Assembly: GCA_003210285.1 (NCBI GenBank) | Contig: QCVS01000001.1 | Coordinates: 105,521 to 169,520 of the forward strand | From: Prochlorococcus sp. AG-686-J21 | GTDB taxonomy: Bacteria > Cyanobacteriota > Cyanobacteriia > PCC-6307 > Cyanobiaceae | Reading direction: 5' to 3' | DNA length: 64,000 nucleotides | Shown here: positions 54,683 through 63,387 of the stretch, piece by piece | Position numbering within the stretch: the first letter of the stretch is position 1 | Layout: each line of letters opens with the position of its first letter | Notes under the pieces: generated by a model | What the model was told of the DNA's origin: nothing | The model's input: only the letters and a program-made list of their open reading frames with translations | The model's database searches: none | Translations under genes and position numbers: made by a program

Positions 54683-55069
54683 ATGGATAAACCCAAAAAC
54701 AAAAACTTTGCTAATACAGCTTCAAGAATCTCTGCAATTGCAAGTTCTGTAATGGATTTGCATGTCAGAATAGCACTTCAAGAAGTTGATAGAGAAAAGA
54801 GAAGATTAATAAGCGGAGGGATATTTATTGCTATAGGTGGAATATTATTATTATTAGTTTTAATTTGTATTCATATTATTTGTTATCTCACTCTTAGTAA
54901 GTTTAATAATTGGGCCACAGAATATAATTTGCTTTTAATAATATTTGTTGATTTATTTCTTGCAGGTTTAAGCTTAAAGCTTGGAGGAAAACTCGCTAAA
55001 GGACCTTATCTACCTCAAACACTAGAGGGTTTGGGTAAAACAACAAAAGCAGTATTAGGTAAAAAATAA
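54683..55069 (+). CDS. Holin-X/YqjE-like membrane protein
   Basis: The 128-residue protein has a helical N-terminal part (ISAIASSVMDLHVRIALQEVDREKRRLISG) and two transmembrane helices (GIFIAIGGILLLLVLICIHIICYL and LLLIIFVDLFLAGLSLKLG), matching the phage-holin-superfamily 3/YqjE-type proteins. In chromosomes these are not lysis proteins but membrane stress-related partners of YqjD-like proteins. It starts right after the YqjD-like stop, which supports a joint function. Its stop lies one base from the end of the convergent methyltransferase. Confidence 0.7.
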   Translation: MDKPKNKNFANTASRISAIASSVMDLHVRIALQEVDREKRRLISGGIFIAIGGILLLLVLICIHIICYLTLSKFNNWATEYNLLLIIFVDLFLAGLSLKLGGKLAKGPYLPQTLEGLGKTTKAVLGKK

Positions 55070-55070
55070 A

Positions 55071-56231
55071 TTATCTTATTAAATATTTAATCCATCTACA
55101 ATCAATACCTCCATTACTCACTGGTATTTTTAAAGAAGATTTCATTTTTAAATATCTTGTAAGTTTTGGATTACCACTTAGTAACCAAAATTCCCATCCA
55201 GAAAAATTTCTCTTCAAAAACTCACCTATATCCTCATACAAAGTAATTAATTCCTTTTCATCTCCTAATTTTTTACCATAAGGTGGGTTACATAAAACTA
55301 ATCCTTCTGAAGAATTAAATTGAATTTTCTTAAAATCATCATTTCGTAATTCAATATAATTTTCAAGTCCTGATAGTTTTACATTAACTTTTGCTTGATC
55401 AAAAACATCTTTATTAATCTCACAACCAATAATTTTTGATAATTTCTCAAAAGTAATAACTTTTTTCTGAGCATTGTTTTTCTCTGCAAGATAAATATTT
55501 TTATTGAAATCGAGCCAATTTTCAAAAAGATAAAATTGCTGAAATTTAAGTGGAACTTGTAGAATTTGATTAATAGCCTCTATTAAAAAAGTTCCTGAGC
55601 CACACATAAGATCAACCAAAGGTTTAGTTCCGTTCCATTCAGTCATTTTTAATAATCCAGAAGCTAAATTTTCTTTAAGTGGAGCATTCCCAATAGCAGG
55701 TCTGTAGCCTCTTTTATGAAGACTTTCAAAACTACTCTGCAAGCTAAGAATCCCACGATCATTATTTAGATGTAAATGAATTACCAGATCAGGATTATCT
55801 AAAGAAATATTTGATCTTTCATTCCAAACAGATTGTTGAAGATCTGTAATTGAATTTTTAACCTCAAGAGCAGTGAAATGAGAATGACTTAAAGATGAAG
55901 TTCTGCCTGTGACTTGAACATTGAATGTTTTGTTAGAAGGTAACCATTTTAACCAATCAAATGAATCTCTTACTCCCTCATATAATGAAAGCCTGTCATA
56001 GCATACAAAACATGCCACTTCTCTATAAAAACGAAAAGCAACTCTTGAAAAAAAATGAATTCTATAGAAAGTGGCATAATCACATTTAAAAGAAACTGAT
56101 CTTTTATACGTCTTAACATTAAATCCACCCAAATCGACAATTTCACTTGCTAAATATTTCTCTAAACCTTCAGGAGATGATGCAATCACATTCATATATA
56201 TATTTAAAAAATTAATGAAATAACTATTCAA
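55071..56231 (-). CDS. THUMP-domain 23S rRNA guanine-N2 methyltransferase (RlmL-like)
   Basis: The 386-residue protein has an N-terminal THUMP-type RNA-binding domain (SPEGLEKYLASEIVDLGG) and a class I methyltransferase with the SAM loop LVDLMCGSGTFLIEA near residue 205 and catalytic NPPYGKKLGDEKEL near residue 303, the N-P-P-Y motif of N2-guanine or N6-adenine methylases. The order resembles RlmL without its second methylase half. It probably methylates 23S rRNA. A later ATG, at MNVIASSPEG (residue 13), may be the real start. Confidence 0.9.
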   Translation of the reverse strand: MNSYFINFLNIYMNVIASSPEGLEKYLASEIVDLGGFNVKTYKRSVSFKCDYATFYRIHFFSRVAFRFYREVACFVCYDRLSLYEGVRDSFDWLKWLPSNKTFNVQVTGRTSSLSHSHFTALEVKNSITDLQQSVWNERSNISLDNPDLVIHLHLNNDRGILSLQSSFESLHKRGYRPAIGNAPLKENLASGLLKMTEWNGTKPLVDLMCGSGTFLIEAINQILQVPLKFQQFYLFENWLDFNKNIYLAEKNNAQKKVITFEKLSKIIGCEINKDVFDQAKVNVKLSGLENYIELRNDDFKKIQFNSSEGLVLCNPPYGKKLGDEKELITLYEDIGEFLKRNFSGWEFWLLSGNPKLTRYLKMKSSLKIPVSNGGIDCRWIKYLIR

Positions 56232-56244
56232 TACTCATTTTGCC

Positions 56245-56323
56245 TGCCAGAATATAAATGTCCAATTGGACTAGGTGATCTCAACCGATGTTTCGGACAG
56301 CGGTTCGATTCCGCTCAACTCCA
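56245..56323 (+). ncRNA. ssrA: tmRNA acceptor piece (permuted ssrA)
   Basis: The acceptor piece precedes the coding piece. It ends with the T arm and 3' acceptor GGTTCGATTCCGCTCAACTCCA; CAACTCC pairs with GGGGTTG at the start of the coding piece (one G-U). The 5' edge is estimated, since only the 3' end is fixed by the sequence. The 3' CCA is not encoded beyond CCA-like TCCA, so tail addition is needed. Confidence 0.85.
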
Positions 56324-56332
56324 TTTTCTTTT

Positions 56333-56526
56333 GGGGTTGTAATGGTTTCGACGGGGCGTAAGGAAGATGACTGAAGCCTGCTCGGTTAGAGCAAAAACAC
56401 AAACGCTAACAAAATCGTTAGTTTCTCCCGTCAAACAGCACCAGTTGCTGCTTGATCTCATAGGAGATGGGGTGATATCAGCCTTATCAACCAAATGATC
56501 CAAGGAGCCTGGAAGGGCTCCACCAT
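56333..56526 (+). ncRNA. ssrA: tmRNA coding piece with ANKIVSFSRQTAPVAA tag
   Basis: The piece starts GGGGTTGTAATGGTTTCGACGG, the canonical tmRNA 5' end. The tag reading frame runs from GCT at 56405 to TGA at 56453-56455 and encodes ANKIVSFSRQTAPVAA, the proteolysis tag I know from Prochlorococcus. Pseudoknot-forming repeats follow, ending in a GGAGCC/GGCTCC hairpin at 56503-56521. tmRNA with SmpB rescues stalled ribosomes and tags the product for degradation. Confidence 0.95.
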
Positions 56527-56682
56527 TTTAAATTGATCGAAATATGGTATTAGATAATTTGTTAATTTGTAAAATTTACTTCAAGAGAATGTATTAGAAA
56601 TTATTTTTTGAATTTTATGAGTATAAATACTGAGAAGATTAGAAAAAAATTATTTTAACGTATTAAAAACTCTTAATATCTA

Positions 56683-56817
56683 ATGAGTACAAAAAATAAC
56701 ATTAATGACCTATTAATAAACCTTAAACCTAAAGTTTTAAGGTTTACAGGATCAAACTTCCCAACAGAACTTTGGAGCAATAATCAGATAAAAAAAAATA
56801 AAAAAATATCTGCATAA
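56683..56817 (+). CDS. Possible small basic protein
   Basis: In the 310 bases between tmRNA and the aldo/keto reductase gene an ATG opens a 44-residue ORF: MSTKNNINDLLINLKPKVLR then FTGSNFPTELWSNN and a Lys-rich end. The first 35 residues look protein-like (varied, with PTELW) and not like random AT-rich translation, but no family comes to mind. Upstream is AT-rich DNA. Treat as tentative. Confidence 0.4.
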   Translation: MSTKNNINDLLINLKPKVLRFTGSNFPTELWSNNQIKKNKKISA

Positions 56818-56836
56818 AAATTAATTTAATTCCTTT

Positions 56837-57799
56837 TTACAAACTTGAAAAAGGATTACTTGGCATTTTTTTCAGACACTTTTCAGAGGCTTTTTGAAGC
56901 ATTTCGAATTCTTCCTTATTTAGGTTCCATTTAAAAACATTTGATATATCAATAACTTGAGACTTTTTCCTCATTCCTACAAGTGGTATAGCCCCATGAT
57001 AACAACACCAATTAATAGCTACTTGAGCTTGTGACACTGATCTTGAGATTGCAATCTTTTTAAGACATATCCTTAATTCAGTAGTTGATTTTTTATAGTT
57101 TTTAAAAATGAAATTTCGTAAAAAAGAATTTTGATTGTCTCCATCTTTTTCAGGATCTATACATAGTATTCCAAAAGATAAAGGACTATAGGCTAAAAAA
57201 TCAATATCATTATCTTGACAGATTCTCTTTACGCTAGTCTGTTTAAGGAAATCTGGAGATAATAAAGAAAACTGGATTTGAACACTTTTAATTTTCTTAT
57301 CTCTTTTTGATAAGAATTGAATAATTTTATTTAATCTTTGGGGTCCAATATTTGATAATCCAATTTTAAAATTAAAACCTTGATCAATTAAATCACAAAG
57401 ATTATTTAATAATTGTAATTCTTGCCAAGGATTATATTTTGCAGTTGACCAATGTATTTGGACTATATCTAATTTATTATTTAATCTTTCTAAACTCTTG
57501 AGAAAGGGTTTTGTGAAGCCTTTATTACCAACTCTCCATGGATAAGGAGCAAGCTTTGTTGCTATTTGAATTCTTTTTTTTTGAAAAGAAGAAGTTTCTA
57601 GTAAAAATTTACCTAAAAGTTCTTCACTTCTACCATTAAGTTTTCCAGTTCCATAAGAATCTGCACTATCAATTAAGTTAAACCCTCTTTTTAACGCTTC
57701 CTTGTAAGTTTCACGTAAATCATCATCATTACTAGTTTGATAGTCCCAAAAAATTTGATTTCCCCAAGACCATGTTCCTAATCCAATTCTTTTTTTCAC
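56837..57799 (-). CDS. Aldo/keto reductase
   Basis: The 320-residue TIM-barrel NADPH oxidoreductase has GLGTWSWGNQ at the N-terminus, the catalytic Asp/Tyr in NLIDSADSYGTGKLNGRSEELLG near residue 41, the Lys in IATKLAPYPWRVG, the His in DIVQIHWS near residue 114, and the C-terminal PLVGMRKKSQV cofactor loop. The set D-Y-K-H is complete. Plant and cyanobacterial relatives reduce aldehydes such as pyridoxal; the substrate is not set by the sequence. Confidence 0.92.
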   Translation of the reverse strand: MKKRIGLGTWSWGNQIFWDYQTSNDDDLRETYKEALKRGFNLIDSADSYGTGKLNGRSEELLGKFLLETSSFQKKRIQIATKLAPYPWRVGNKGFTKPFLKSLERLNNKLDIVQIHWSTAKYNPWQELQLLNNLCDLIDQGFNFKIGLSNIGPQRLNKIIQFLSKRDKKIKSVQIQFSLLSPDFLKQTSVKRICQDNDIDFLAYSPLSFGILCIDPEKDGDNQNSFLRNFIFKNYKKSTTELRICLKKIAISRSVSQAQVAINWCCYHGAIPLVGMRKKSQVIDISNVFKWNLNKEEFEMLQKASEKCLKKMPSNPFSSL

Positions 57800-57950
57800 T
57801 TACTATTTTTTAGATTTAATTTTAAGATTACTTAAAACTATATATTCGACAAAAGATTATTTAGCAAATATAAGTTTTAAAACTTTTCAAATAATTACCT
57901 ATTGACATTAAGAAATTATTCTCCAAAGTAAGGAAAATATTAGTAAAAAA

Positions 57951-58622
57951 TTGTTTATTACTGTTTGTGGGCAAAAAGGAGGTGTTGCTAAAACTTGTAC
58001 AAGTATTCACCTTGCAAGTGTATGGCATTCTGAAGGCAAAAAAGTATGTATAGTTGATGCTGACAAAAATCGATCAGCATTAGCCTACTCATCCAGAGGA
58101 AACCTGCCATTTCCCGTTTTTCCAGTTAGTTCTGCCGCAAAAGCCTCCAGATCTTCCGAAATTGTTATTACTGATGGGCAAGCAAGCAGTGATACGGAAG
58201 AACTTAAACATCTTGCATACGGATCAGATTTAGTAATTCTACCCACAACCGCAAAAGCAAGGTCTGTCGAATTAACTGTTGAATTAGCCAGCTTATTAAA
58301 TACACTAAAAGTTAACCATGCAGTAGTAATTGTAAAAGTAGATTTTAGACAGCAAAAAGCAGCTCAACAAGCTAAGGCAGCGTTAAAAAATTTCGGTCTA
58401 CACGTTTTTGATACATTTATTCCTTTACTTTCAGCCTTTGATAAAGCAGAAGCCTCTGGAAACGCAGTATTTGAAGCTGTAGACGATTTAGGAAGATCAG
58501 ATCCTCGTCGAATGACGGGCTGGTCTGCCTATTGTTCCATTGCATCTCAAATTCCATGCCTGATTTCGAAGCGCTCATCCGACACCAACAACTTAAACAA
58601 CCAACAACTAATCAGCGCCTAA
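57951..58622 (+). CDS. ParA/CobQ-like P-loop ATPase
   Basis: The 223-residue protein has the deviant Walker A QKGGVAKTCTSIHLA near residue 8, with the signature Lys of ParA/MinD proteins, then CIVDADKNRSALAYSSRG and DLVILPTTAKARSVE. It is shorter than typical chromosomal ParA and lacks the MinD membrane helix. The start is TTG. No parB or parS was seen; instead a small membrane-anchored protein gene overlaps its 3' end. It may position some cell component, or act as a regulator; this is inference. Confidence 0.85.
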   Translation: MFITVCGQKGGVAKTCTSIHLASVWHSEGKKVCIVDADKNRSALAYSSRGNLPFPVFPVSSAAKASRSSEIVITDGQASSDTEELKHLAYGSDLVILPTTAKARSVELTVELASLLNTLKVNHAVVIVKVDFRQQKAAQQAKAALKNFGLHVFDTFIPLLSAFDKAEASGNAVFEAVDDLGRSDPRRMTGWSAYCSIASQIPCLISKRSSDTNNLNNQQLISA

Positions 58623-58798
58623 AAGTAGTTGATTCTCCTGATTTTGAAATAGAAAATGGAGAAAACTCACAAATCGTTCAACCCAAGATATTTAATTATT
58701 TTATTGGAAGTTTTATTGGTTCTGTAATAGGAACTATTTCAATCCTTTTTCTTTATATAAACGAATATTTACCAATTGAACTGCTTAAAATTAAGTAG
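58556..58798 (+). CDS. Small protein with C-terminal membrane anchor, overlapping ParA-like gene
   Basis: From the ATG at 58556, inside the 3' end of the ParA-like gene, an 80-residue protein begins MPDFEALIRHQQLKQPTTNQR and ends with a hydrophobic helix, IFNYFIGSFIGSVIGTISILFLYINEYL. The 67-base out-of-frame overlap with the upstream gene and the strong C-terminal anchor suggest a real translationally coupled partner. No family is recognised. Its 3' end overlaps argJ by eight bases. Confidence 0.6.
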   Translation: MPDFEALIRHQQLKQPTTNQRLKVVDSPDFEIENGENSQIVQPKIFNYFIGSFIGSVIGTISILFLYINEYLPIELLKIK

Positions 58799-60026
58799 TG
58801 TACTCGCTATTTATTTCAACGTACTTTTTAGACAAATCACAACCCCAAGCAGTTCCTTTTTCTGTACCAGAATTAAGATTAAGAACTATTGATACTATAT
58901 CCTCAACTAAATATTTACCATTCATTTTTGTTCGCATGTAATTGGTAACTTTGTTAGTATCATATTCTTTTAATTTACCCTTTTTCAAAATCTGAAAGTC
59001 TCCAATATATAAATCAACAAGATCTAATTTAAAATCAATTCCAGAGTTACCTGCAGCTGAAATAATTCTGCCCCAATTTGGATCACAACCATGAATTGCA
59101 GTTTTTACTAATGAAGAATTACATATAGATTTAGCCATCTTAATTGCATCTGAATTATTCTTTGCCCCTTCAACCAAAACTTCTAACAAGCAATTTGCGC
59201 CTTCTCCATCTCTAGCGATATTTTTTGCCAAGCTTTGGCATATAATATCAATTCCGGCTTGAATCTTTGATAAAAATTTCTTATCAATTTTTTTCCCTGA
59301 ATTTATTCCTATAAAGGCATCATTAGTACTTGTCTCTCCATCAACAGAAATAGCATTAAAAGACTTTTTAACAGCAACAGAAATCATCTTATCCCAATCT
59401 TCTTTATCAACTCCAACATCACATGTAAGAAAGGCTAACATTGTAGCCATATTTGGATAAATCATTCCTGATCCTTTTGCTAATCCAGATATCTTGACCT
59501 TTCTACCTTCAATAAATGTTTCTATAGTTATTTTTTTGTCAACTAAATCAGTAGTTAAAATAGCTTCTGCAGCATCCTGTAAACTATTTTTATTTAACTC
59601 CTTGACCAAATTAGGTAAATTATCAATTAAATTTTTTATTTGAATTGGTATGCCAATTACACCCGTTGAGCACATTAAAACTTCTTCTTCATTTATTCCT
59701 AATATTTGTGAGACCTCCTTGGTGGCAATCAAAGTATGTTGAGTACCAAAATCTCCCGTACAAGCATTTGCTTGTCCGGAATTTATTAATATTGCTCTTA
59801 TCTGACCTGAAGACTGTTTAATCCTTTGTTCACAAATATCTACGCAGGATGCTCGTACTATTGATTGTGTAAACAGACCACTACAAATGCTATTCTCTGG
59901 GGCTAATATTAAAGCCAAGTCTTTTTTCTTAGAATCTTTTAATCCTGCAGCAATACCTGCAAAAGAAAAACCATTAGGCGTTTCCCCATCACTCACAAAT
60001 GACCAATTAGTCTTAATCTGACTCAA
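58791..60026 (-). CDS. argJ: Glutamate N-acetyltransferase / ornithine acetyltransferase
   Basis: ArgJ moves the acetyl group from N-acetylornithine to glutamate in the cyclic arginine pathway. The 411-residue precursor has NSGQANACTGDFG near residue 92, the self-cleavage site in AKGSGMIYPNMATML near residue 183 (cut before the Thr that becomes the nucleophile), DGETSTNDAFIGINSG near residue 224 and GCDPNWGRIISAAGNS near residue 304. It splits into two chains. The gene converges with the small membrane-protein gene and is divergent from coaE. Confidence 0.96.
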   Translation of the reverse strand: MSQIKTNWSFVSDGETPNGFSFAGIAAGLKDSKKKDLALILAPENSICSGLFTQSIVRASCVDICEQRIKQSSGQIRAILINSGQANACTGDFGTQHTLIATKEVSQILGINEEEVLMCSTGVIGIPIQIKNLIDNLPNLVKELNKNSLQDAAEAILTTDLVDKKITIETFIEGRKVKISGLAKGSGMIYPNMATMLAFLTCDVGVDKEDWDKMISVAVKKSFNAISVDGETSTNDAFIGINSGKKIDKKFLSKIQAGIDIICQSLAKNIARDGEGANCLLEVLVEGAKNNSDAIKMAKSICNSSLVKTAIHGCDPNWGRIISAAGNSGIDFKLDLVDLYIGDFQILKKGKLKEYDTNKVTNYMRTKMNGKYLVEDIVSIVLNLNSGTEKGTAWGCDLSKKYVEINSEYTT

Positions 60027-60100
60027 TCTTTTTTATAAATTAAACTTATAATAACTATTCTTTTCATTAAAACACTGCCATATAGATTCTTATTAAATTT

Positions 60101-60715
60101 ATGAGCATCCAACCAAAATTAAAAAATAAACAACGAAGAATAGGTCTTACTGGAGGTATTGCAAGTGGAAAATCTACAATAGCTAGCTACATAAAGAAAT
60201 ATAAAGACATTCCAATATTAGATGCAGATCAATATTCAAAAGAACTAATCAAGCCAAAAAGTAATAGCTATAAAAAAGTTTTAGCTTATTTTGGACCTCA
60301 AATAGTTGACGAGTATTCTTCAGAAAATGAAATAAACGTGGCATTATTAAAAAAAATAATTTTCGAAAATTCTATACATAGAACATGGATTCAAAATCTT
60401 CTTCATCCATTAATAAAAGAAAAAATGATAGAAGAATGTAATCAATTTGAAAAAAATAAAATTTTACTTTTGGTTGTCCCTTTGCTATTTGAAGCAAAAT
60501 TTACGGACCTTTGTACTGAAATATGGTTAGTAAAATGTCCAAGAGAAATACAAAAAAAAAGACTTATGAAAAGAAATAAAATCAGTAATAATAATGCTGA
60601 GAAAATTATAAATCTTCAATTAAATTTTGAAGATAAATCTAAATTTTCAGATATAATTTTAGACAATTCAGATGATCAAAAGTTATGGATTAATACAATA
60701 CAAAAACTTCTTTAG
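60101..60715 (+). CDS. coaE: Dephospho-CoA kinase
   Basis: CoaE performs the last step of CoA synthesis. The 204-residue protein has the P-loop GLTGGIASGKSTIA near residue 15, the acidic D-A-D-x-Y segment (ILDADQYSKELI), HPLIKEKM, the lid-region LVVPLLFEAKFTDLC near residue 127 and QKKRLMKRNKIS. Together with coaX at 26.7 kb the window holds the first and last steps of the CoA pathway. It converges with gatB, three bases apart. Confidence 0.95.
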   Translation: MSIQPKLKNKQRRIGLTGGIASGKSTIASYIKKYKDIPILDADQYSKELIKPKSNSYKKVLAYFGPQIVDEYSSENEINVALLKKIIFENSIHRTWIQNLLHPLIKEKMIEECNQFEKNKILLLVVPLLFEAKFTDLCTEIWLVKCPREIQKKRLMKRNKISNNNAEKIINLQLNFEDKSKFSDIILDNSDDQKLWINTIQKLL

Positions 60716-60718
60716 AAA

Positions 60719-62191
60719 TTAACTATTTAGTTTTTCTGAAATAAGTTGATTAGCAAGTTTGGGATCTGCTTTACCTTTAGTTTTTTTCATAAGCTGTCCT
60801 ACAAAAAAACCAAGGAGTTTAGTTTTTCCCTCCTTAAAAGATTTAACTTCTTTAGGATATTCAATAATAAGTTCTTCAATAATTGGCAAAATACTTGCAG
60901 AATCAGATATCATTGCCAAGCCTTTTTCTTCAACTACTTTTTGTGGAGAAATATTGTCCTTAATTAATTCTGGTAAGATTTCTTTTGCTATTTTTCCACT
61001 AATAACTTTTTTAGAAATCATATTAATCATCTCTGCAAGGTTATTAGGACTAAGCTTTAAGTCAGCAAAACTTTGTTTTTTTGATTTCAAATAGCCAACA
61101 ATGTCACTTGTTATCCAATTTGAGGCAAGTTTGGGATCAGCACCGTTTGCTACGGTCTCTTCAAAAAAGTTTGCCATAAAAACTTCATCTGAAATAACTC
61201 TTGAATCATATGGTGACAAGCCTAATTCTTTGACATATTTTTTTCTTTTCTTAGAAGGTAATTCAGGCAATTCATTAAGCCATTTATCTTTTTGTTCTTT
61301 TGATATTTCAATTGGGCCAAGATCAGGATCTGGGAAATATCTATAATCACTACTACCCTCCTTTAATCTCATACTTTTTGTTAATTGCTTAGCTTCGTCC
61401 CAAAGCCTGGTTTCTTGATAAATTTCCCCCCCATTCTCATATACATCAATTTGCCTTTCTATTTCATACTCACAAGCCTTTTGAATAGCAGAGAAAGAAT
61501 TCATATTCTTTATTTCAACTTTGGTACCGAAAGGGGAATTAGGGCCTCTTCTAACTGAAATGTTTACATCACACCTGAGTGAACCCTCTTGCATATTTCC
61601 GTCTGAAACACCAAGATACCTAACAGTTCTTCTTATTTCTGAAGCATATTCTGATGCCTCTCTACCTGTCCTAATATCTGGTTTACTTACGATCTCAACG
61701 AGTGCTATACCTGCACGATTGTAATCAACCAATGAATATTTAGAACCAGCTAATCGATCGCTTCCTACATGAACTAATTTACCAGCATCTTCTTCCATAT
61801 GAAGTCTTTCTATACCGATTTTTTTTAAATAAGTTTCTTTATCTTTTTCTGCTATTTCAACTTCTAACCAACCATTTTCTGCTAAGGGTTCATCAAATTG
61901 AGAGATTTGATAATTTTTAGGCAAATCAGGGTAAAAATACTGTTTTCTATCAAATTTACAATGTTCTGCAACATTTAGATTTAAAGCTAGAGAAGTTTTT
62001 ACTGCATACTCTAAAACAGTTTCATTTAAAACAGGGAGTGTTCCTGGCAACCCACAAACAACAGGATCTACATGAGTATTAGGTTCATCGCCAAAAGCAG
62101 TTGATGCAGATGTAAATATTTTACTTTTAGTATTAAGCTGGACATGGGTTTCTAAACCAATCACAGCTTCCCAAGGTTCTAAATTTTTCAT
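60719..62191 (-). CDS. gatB: Asp-tRNA(Asn)/Glu-tRNA(Gln) amidotransferase subunit B
   Basis: GatB holds the kinase and tRNA-binding part of GatCAB, which makes Gln-tRNA and sometimes Asn-tRNA by amidating mischarged tRNA. The 490-residue protein starts with EAVIGLETHVQLNTKSKIF and has FDRKQYFYPDLPKNYQISQFDEP near residue 80, RLHMEEDAGKLVH near residue 129, DYNRAGIALVEIVSKPD and MQEGSLRCDVNISVR, with a C-terminal YqeY-like helical tail. It is divergent from the glycine-oxidase gene. Confidence 0.97.
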   Translation of the reverse strand: MKNLEPWEAVIGLETHVQLNTKSKIFTSASTAFGDEPNTHVDPVVCGLPGTLPVLNETVLEYAVKTSLALNLNVAEHCKFDRKQYFYPDLPKNYQISQFDEPLAENGWLEVEIAEKDKETYLKKIGIERLHMEEDAGKLVHVGSDRLAGSKYSLVDYNRAGIALVEIVSKPDIRTGREASEYASEIRRTVRYLGVSDGNMQEGSLRCDVNISVRRGPNSPFGTKVEIKNMNSFSAIQKACEYEIERQIDVYENGGEIYQETRLWDEAKQLTKSMRLKEGSSDYRYFPDPDLGPIEISKEQKDKWLNELPELPSKKRKKYVKELGLSPYDSRVISDEVFMANFFEETVANGADPKLASNWITSDIVGYLKSKKQSFADLKLSPNNLAEMINMISKKVISGKIAKEILPELIKDNISPQKVVEEKGLAMISDSASILPIIEELIIEYPKEVKSFKEGKTKLLGFFVGQLMKKTKGKADPKLANQLISEKLNS

Positions 62192-62271
62192 TATTAAATG
62201 TTCTTCTCTTAATCTTATTGGATATAAGTTAAAAGAGGATCAAAACATATTGAAATTATAAAAATAATTAA

Positions 62272-63375
62272 ATGAAATCAGATACTAAAAATTCAATTTT
62301 AATTATTGGTGGAGGTTTAATAGGTTTATCTATTGCTTATGAATTTGCACGTAATAAATTCAAAGTTGAAGTTTTAAGCAAAAACAGAAGCGAATCTGCT
62401 GGATTCGTTGCGGCAGGAATGCTAGCCACCCATGCTGAAGGACTTGAAGATGAATTATTCATATTTGGACAACAAAGTCAAAATTTAATTCCAGAATGGA
62501 TTAAAAATATCGAACAAGATAGTGGTATTGATTGTGGTTTAAAAAAATGTGGAATAGTCGTACCCTTTGAAAATATTAAAAAATTGAAGAAATTCAAAAC
62601 TTATCAATACGGAAAATATTTAAATCAGAAAAGCCTAAGGAAAGAAATCGTTGGAATACATGCCAAATGGGAGCATGGATTACTTTTTGAACAAGACGGC
62701 CAGATAGACAATAGAAGGAGACTTATGCGTGCTCTTGAGCGTGCATGTTCTTTGCATGGGGTTAAATTCCAAGAAGGAGCAGATGTAAAAGAATTGATAT
62801 TAGAAAAGAATAAAATTCTTGGTGCAAAAGTTTTAAATGCTACTGGGGAAATAAAAAATATTTTTAGTGAAAAAGTAATTTTATGTTGCGGTGCTTGGAG
62901 TAAAAAAGTGTTAAATAATTTACCAATTTTTCCTGTAAAGGGACAAATGATGTCAATACAAGGTCCAGAAAATTCTATTAAAAGAGTTCTTTTTGGTCCT
63001 AATACTTACTTAGTTCCTAGAGATGATGGTCTTATAGTTGTTGGTGCAACCGTTGAAGATAATGCTGAATTTACTCAAGGAAATACTCCAAATGGAATAA
63101 ATCAACTTCAGAAAGGTATTAAATCTTTATTACCAGAAGCATTGAACTGGCCACAAATGGAACATTGGTGGGGATTCAGGCCTTGTACACCTGACTTCAA
63201 GCCGATAATTGGCAAATCAGACGTCGGTAATCTTTATATAGCTACCGGTCACTATAGAAATGGAGTACTTTTTTCAGCAATTACAAGCGATATTATGTTC
63301 AAATTAATTCAAGAAAAAACTCTCAACAATATTGAGACTAATTTTCTTAAAAAATTTAGTTTCAATAGGTTTTAA
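62272..63375 (+). CDS. thiO: FAD-dependent glycine oxidase-like protein
   Basis: The 367-residue flavoprotein has the FAD motif ILIIGGGLIGLSIAYEFAR near residue 9, AAGMLATHAEG near residue 50 (the ThiO segment), CCGAWSKKVL near residue 205, and a C-terminal WGFRPCTPDFKPIIGKS with the second FAD contact, IATGHYRNGVLFSAITSD. ThiO makes iminoglycine for thiazole synthesis in thiamine formation, the most likely role; a D-amino-acid dehydrogenase is the alternative. No other thiamine gene is adjacent. Confidence 0.85.
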   Translation: MKSDTKNSILIIGGGLIGLSIAYEFARNKFKVEVLSKNRSESAGFVAAGMLATHAEGLEDELFIFGQQSQNLIPEWIKNIEQDSGIDCGLKKCGIVVPFENIKKLKKFKTYQYGKYLNQKSLRKEIVGIHAKWEHGLLFEQDGQIDNRRRLMRALERACSLHGVKFQEGADVKELILEKNKILGAKVLNATGEIKNIFSEKVILCCGAWSKKVLNNLPIFPVKGQMMSIQGPENSIKRVLFGPNTYLVPRDDGLIVVGATVEDNAEFTQGNTPNGINQLQKGIKSLLPEALNWPQMEHWWGFRPCTPDFKPIIGKSDVGNLYIATGHYRNGVLFSAITSDIMFKLIQEKTLNNIETNFLKKFSFNRF

Positions 63376-63387
63376 TTTTAAATTTCT

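Noticed and set aside
54683-55069. Prophage holin
   Set aside because: No phage genes are nearby and the neighbour is a YqjD-like protein, so a chromosomal YqjE-like role fits better.
56315-56503. Minus-strand 62-residue ORF
   Set aside because: It is the reverse of the tmRNA coding piece, which has a clear structure and tag.
60746-61724. Plus-strand ORFs opposite gatB
   Set aside because: The minus strand encodes a complete GatB with all motifs.
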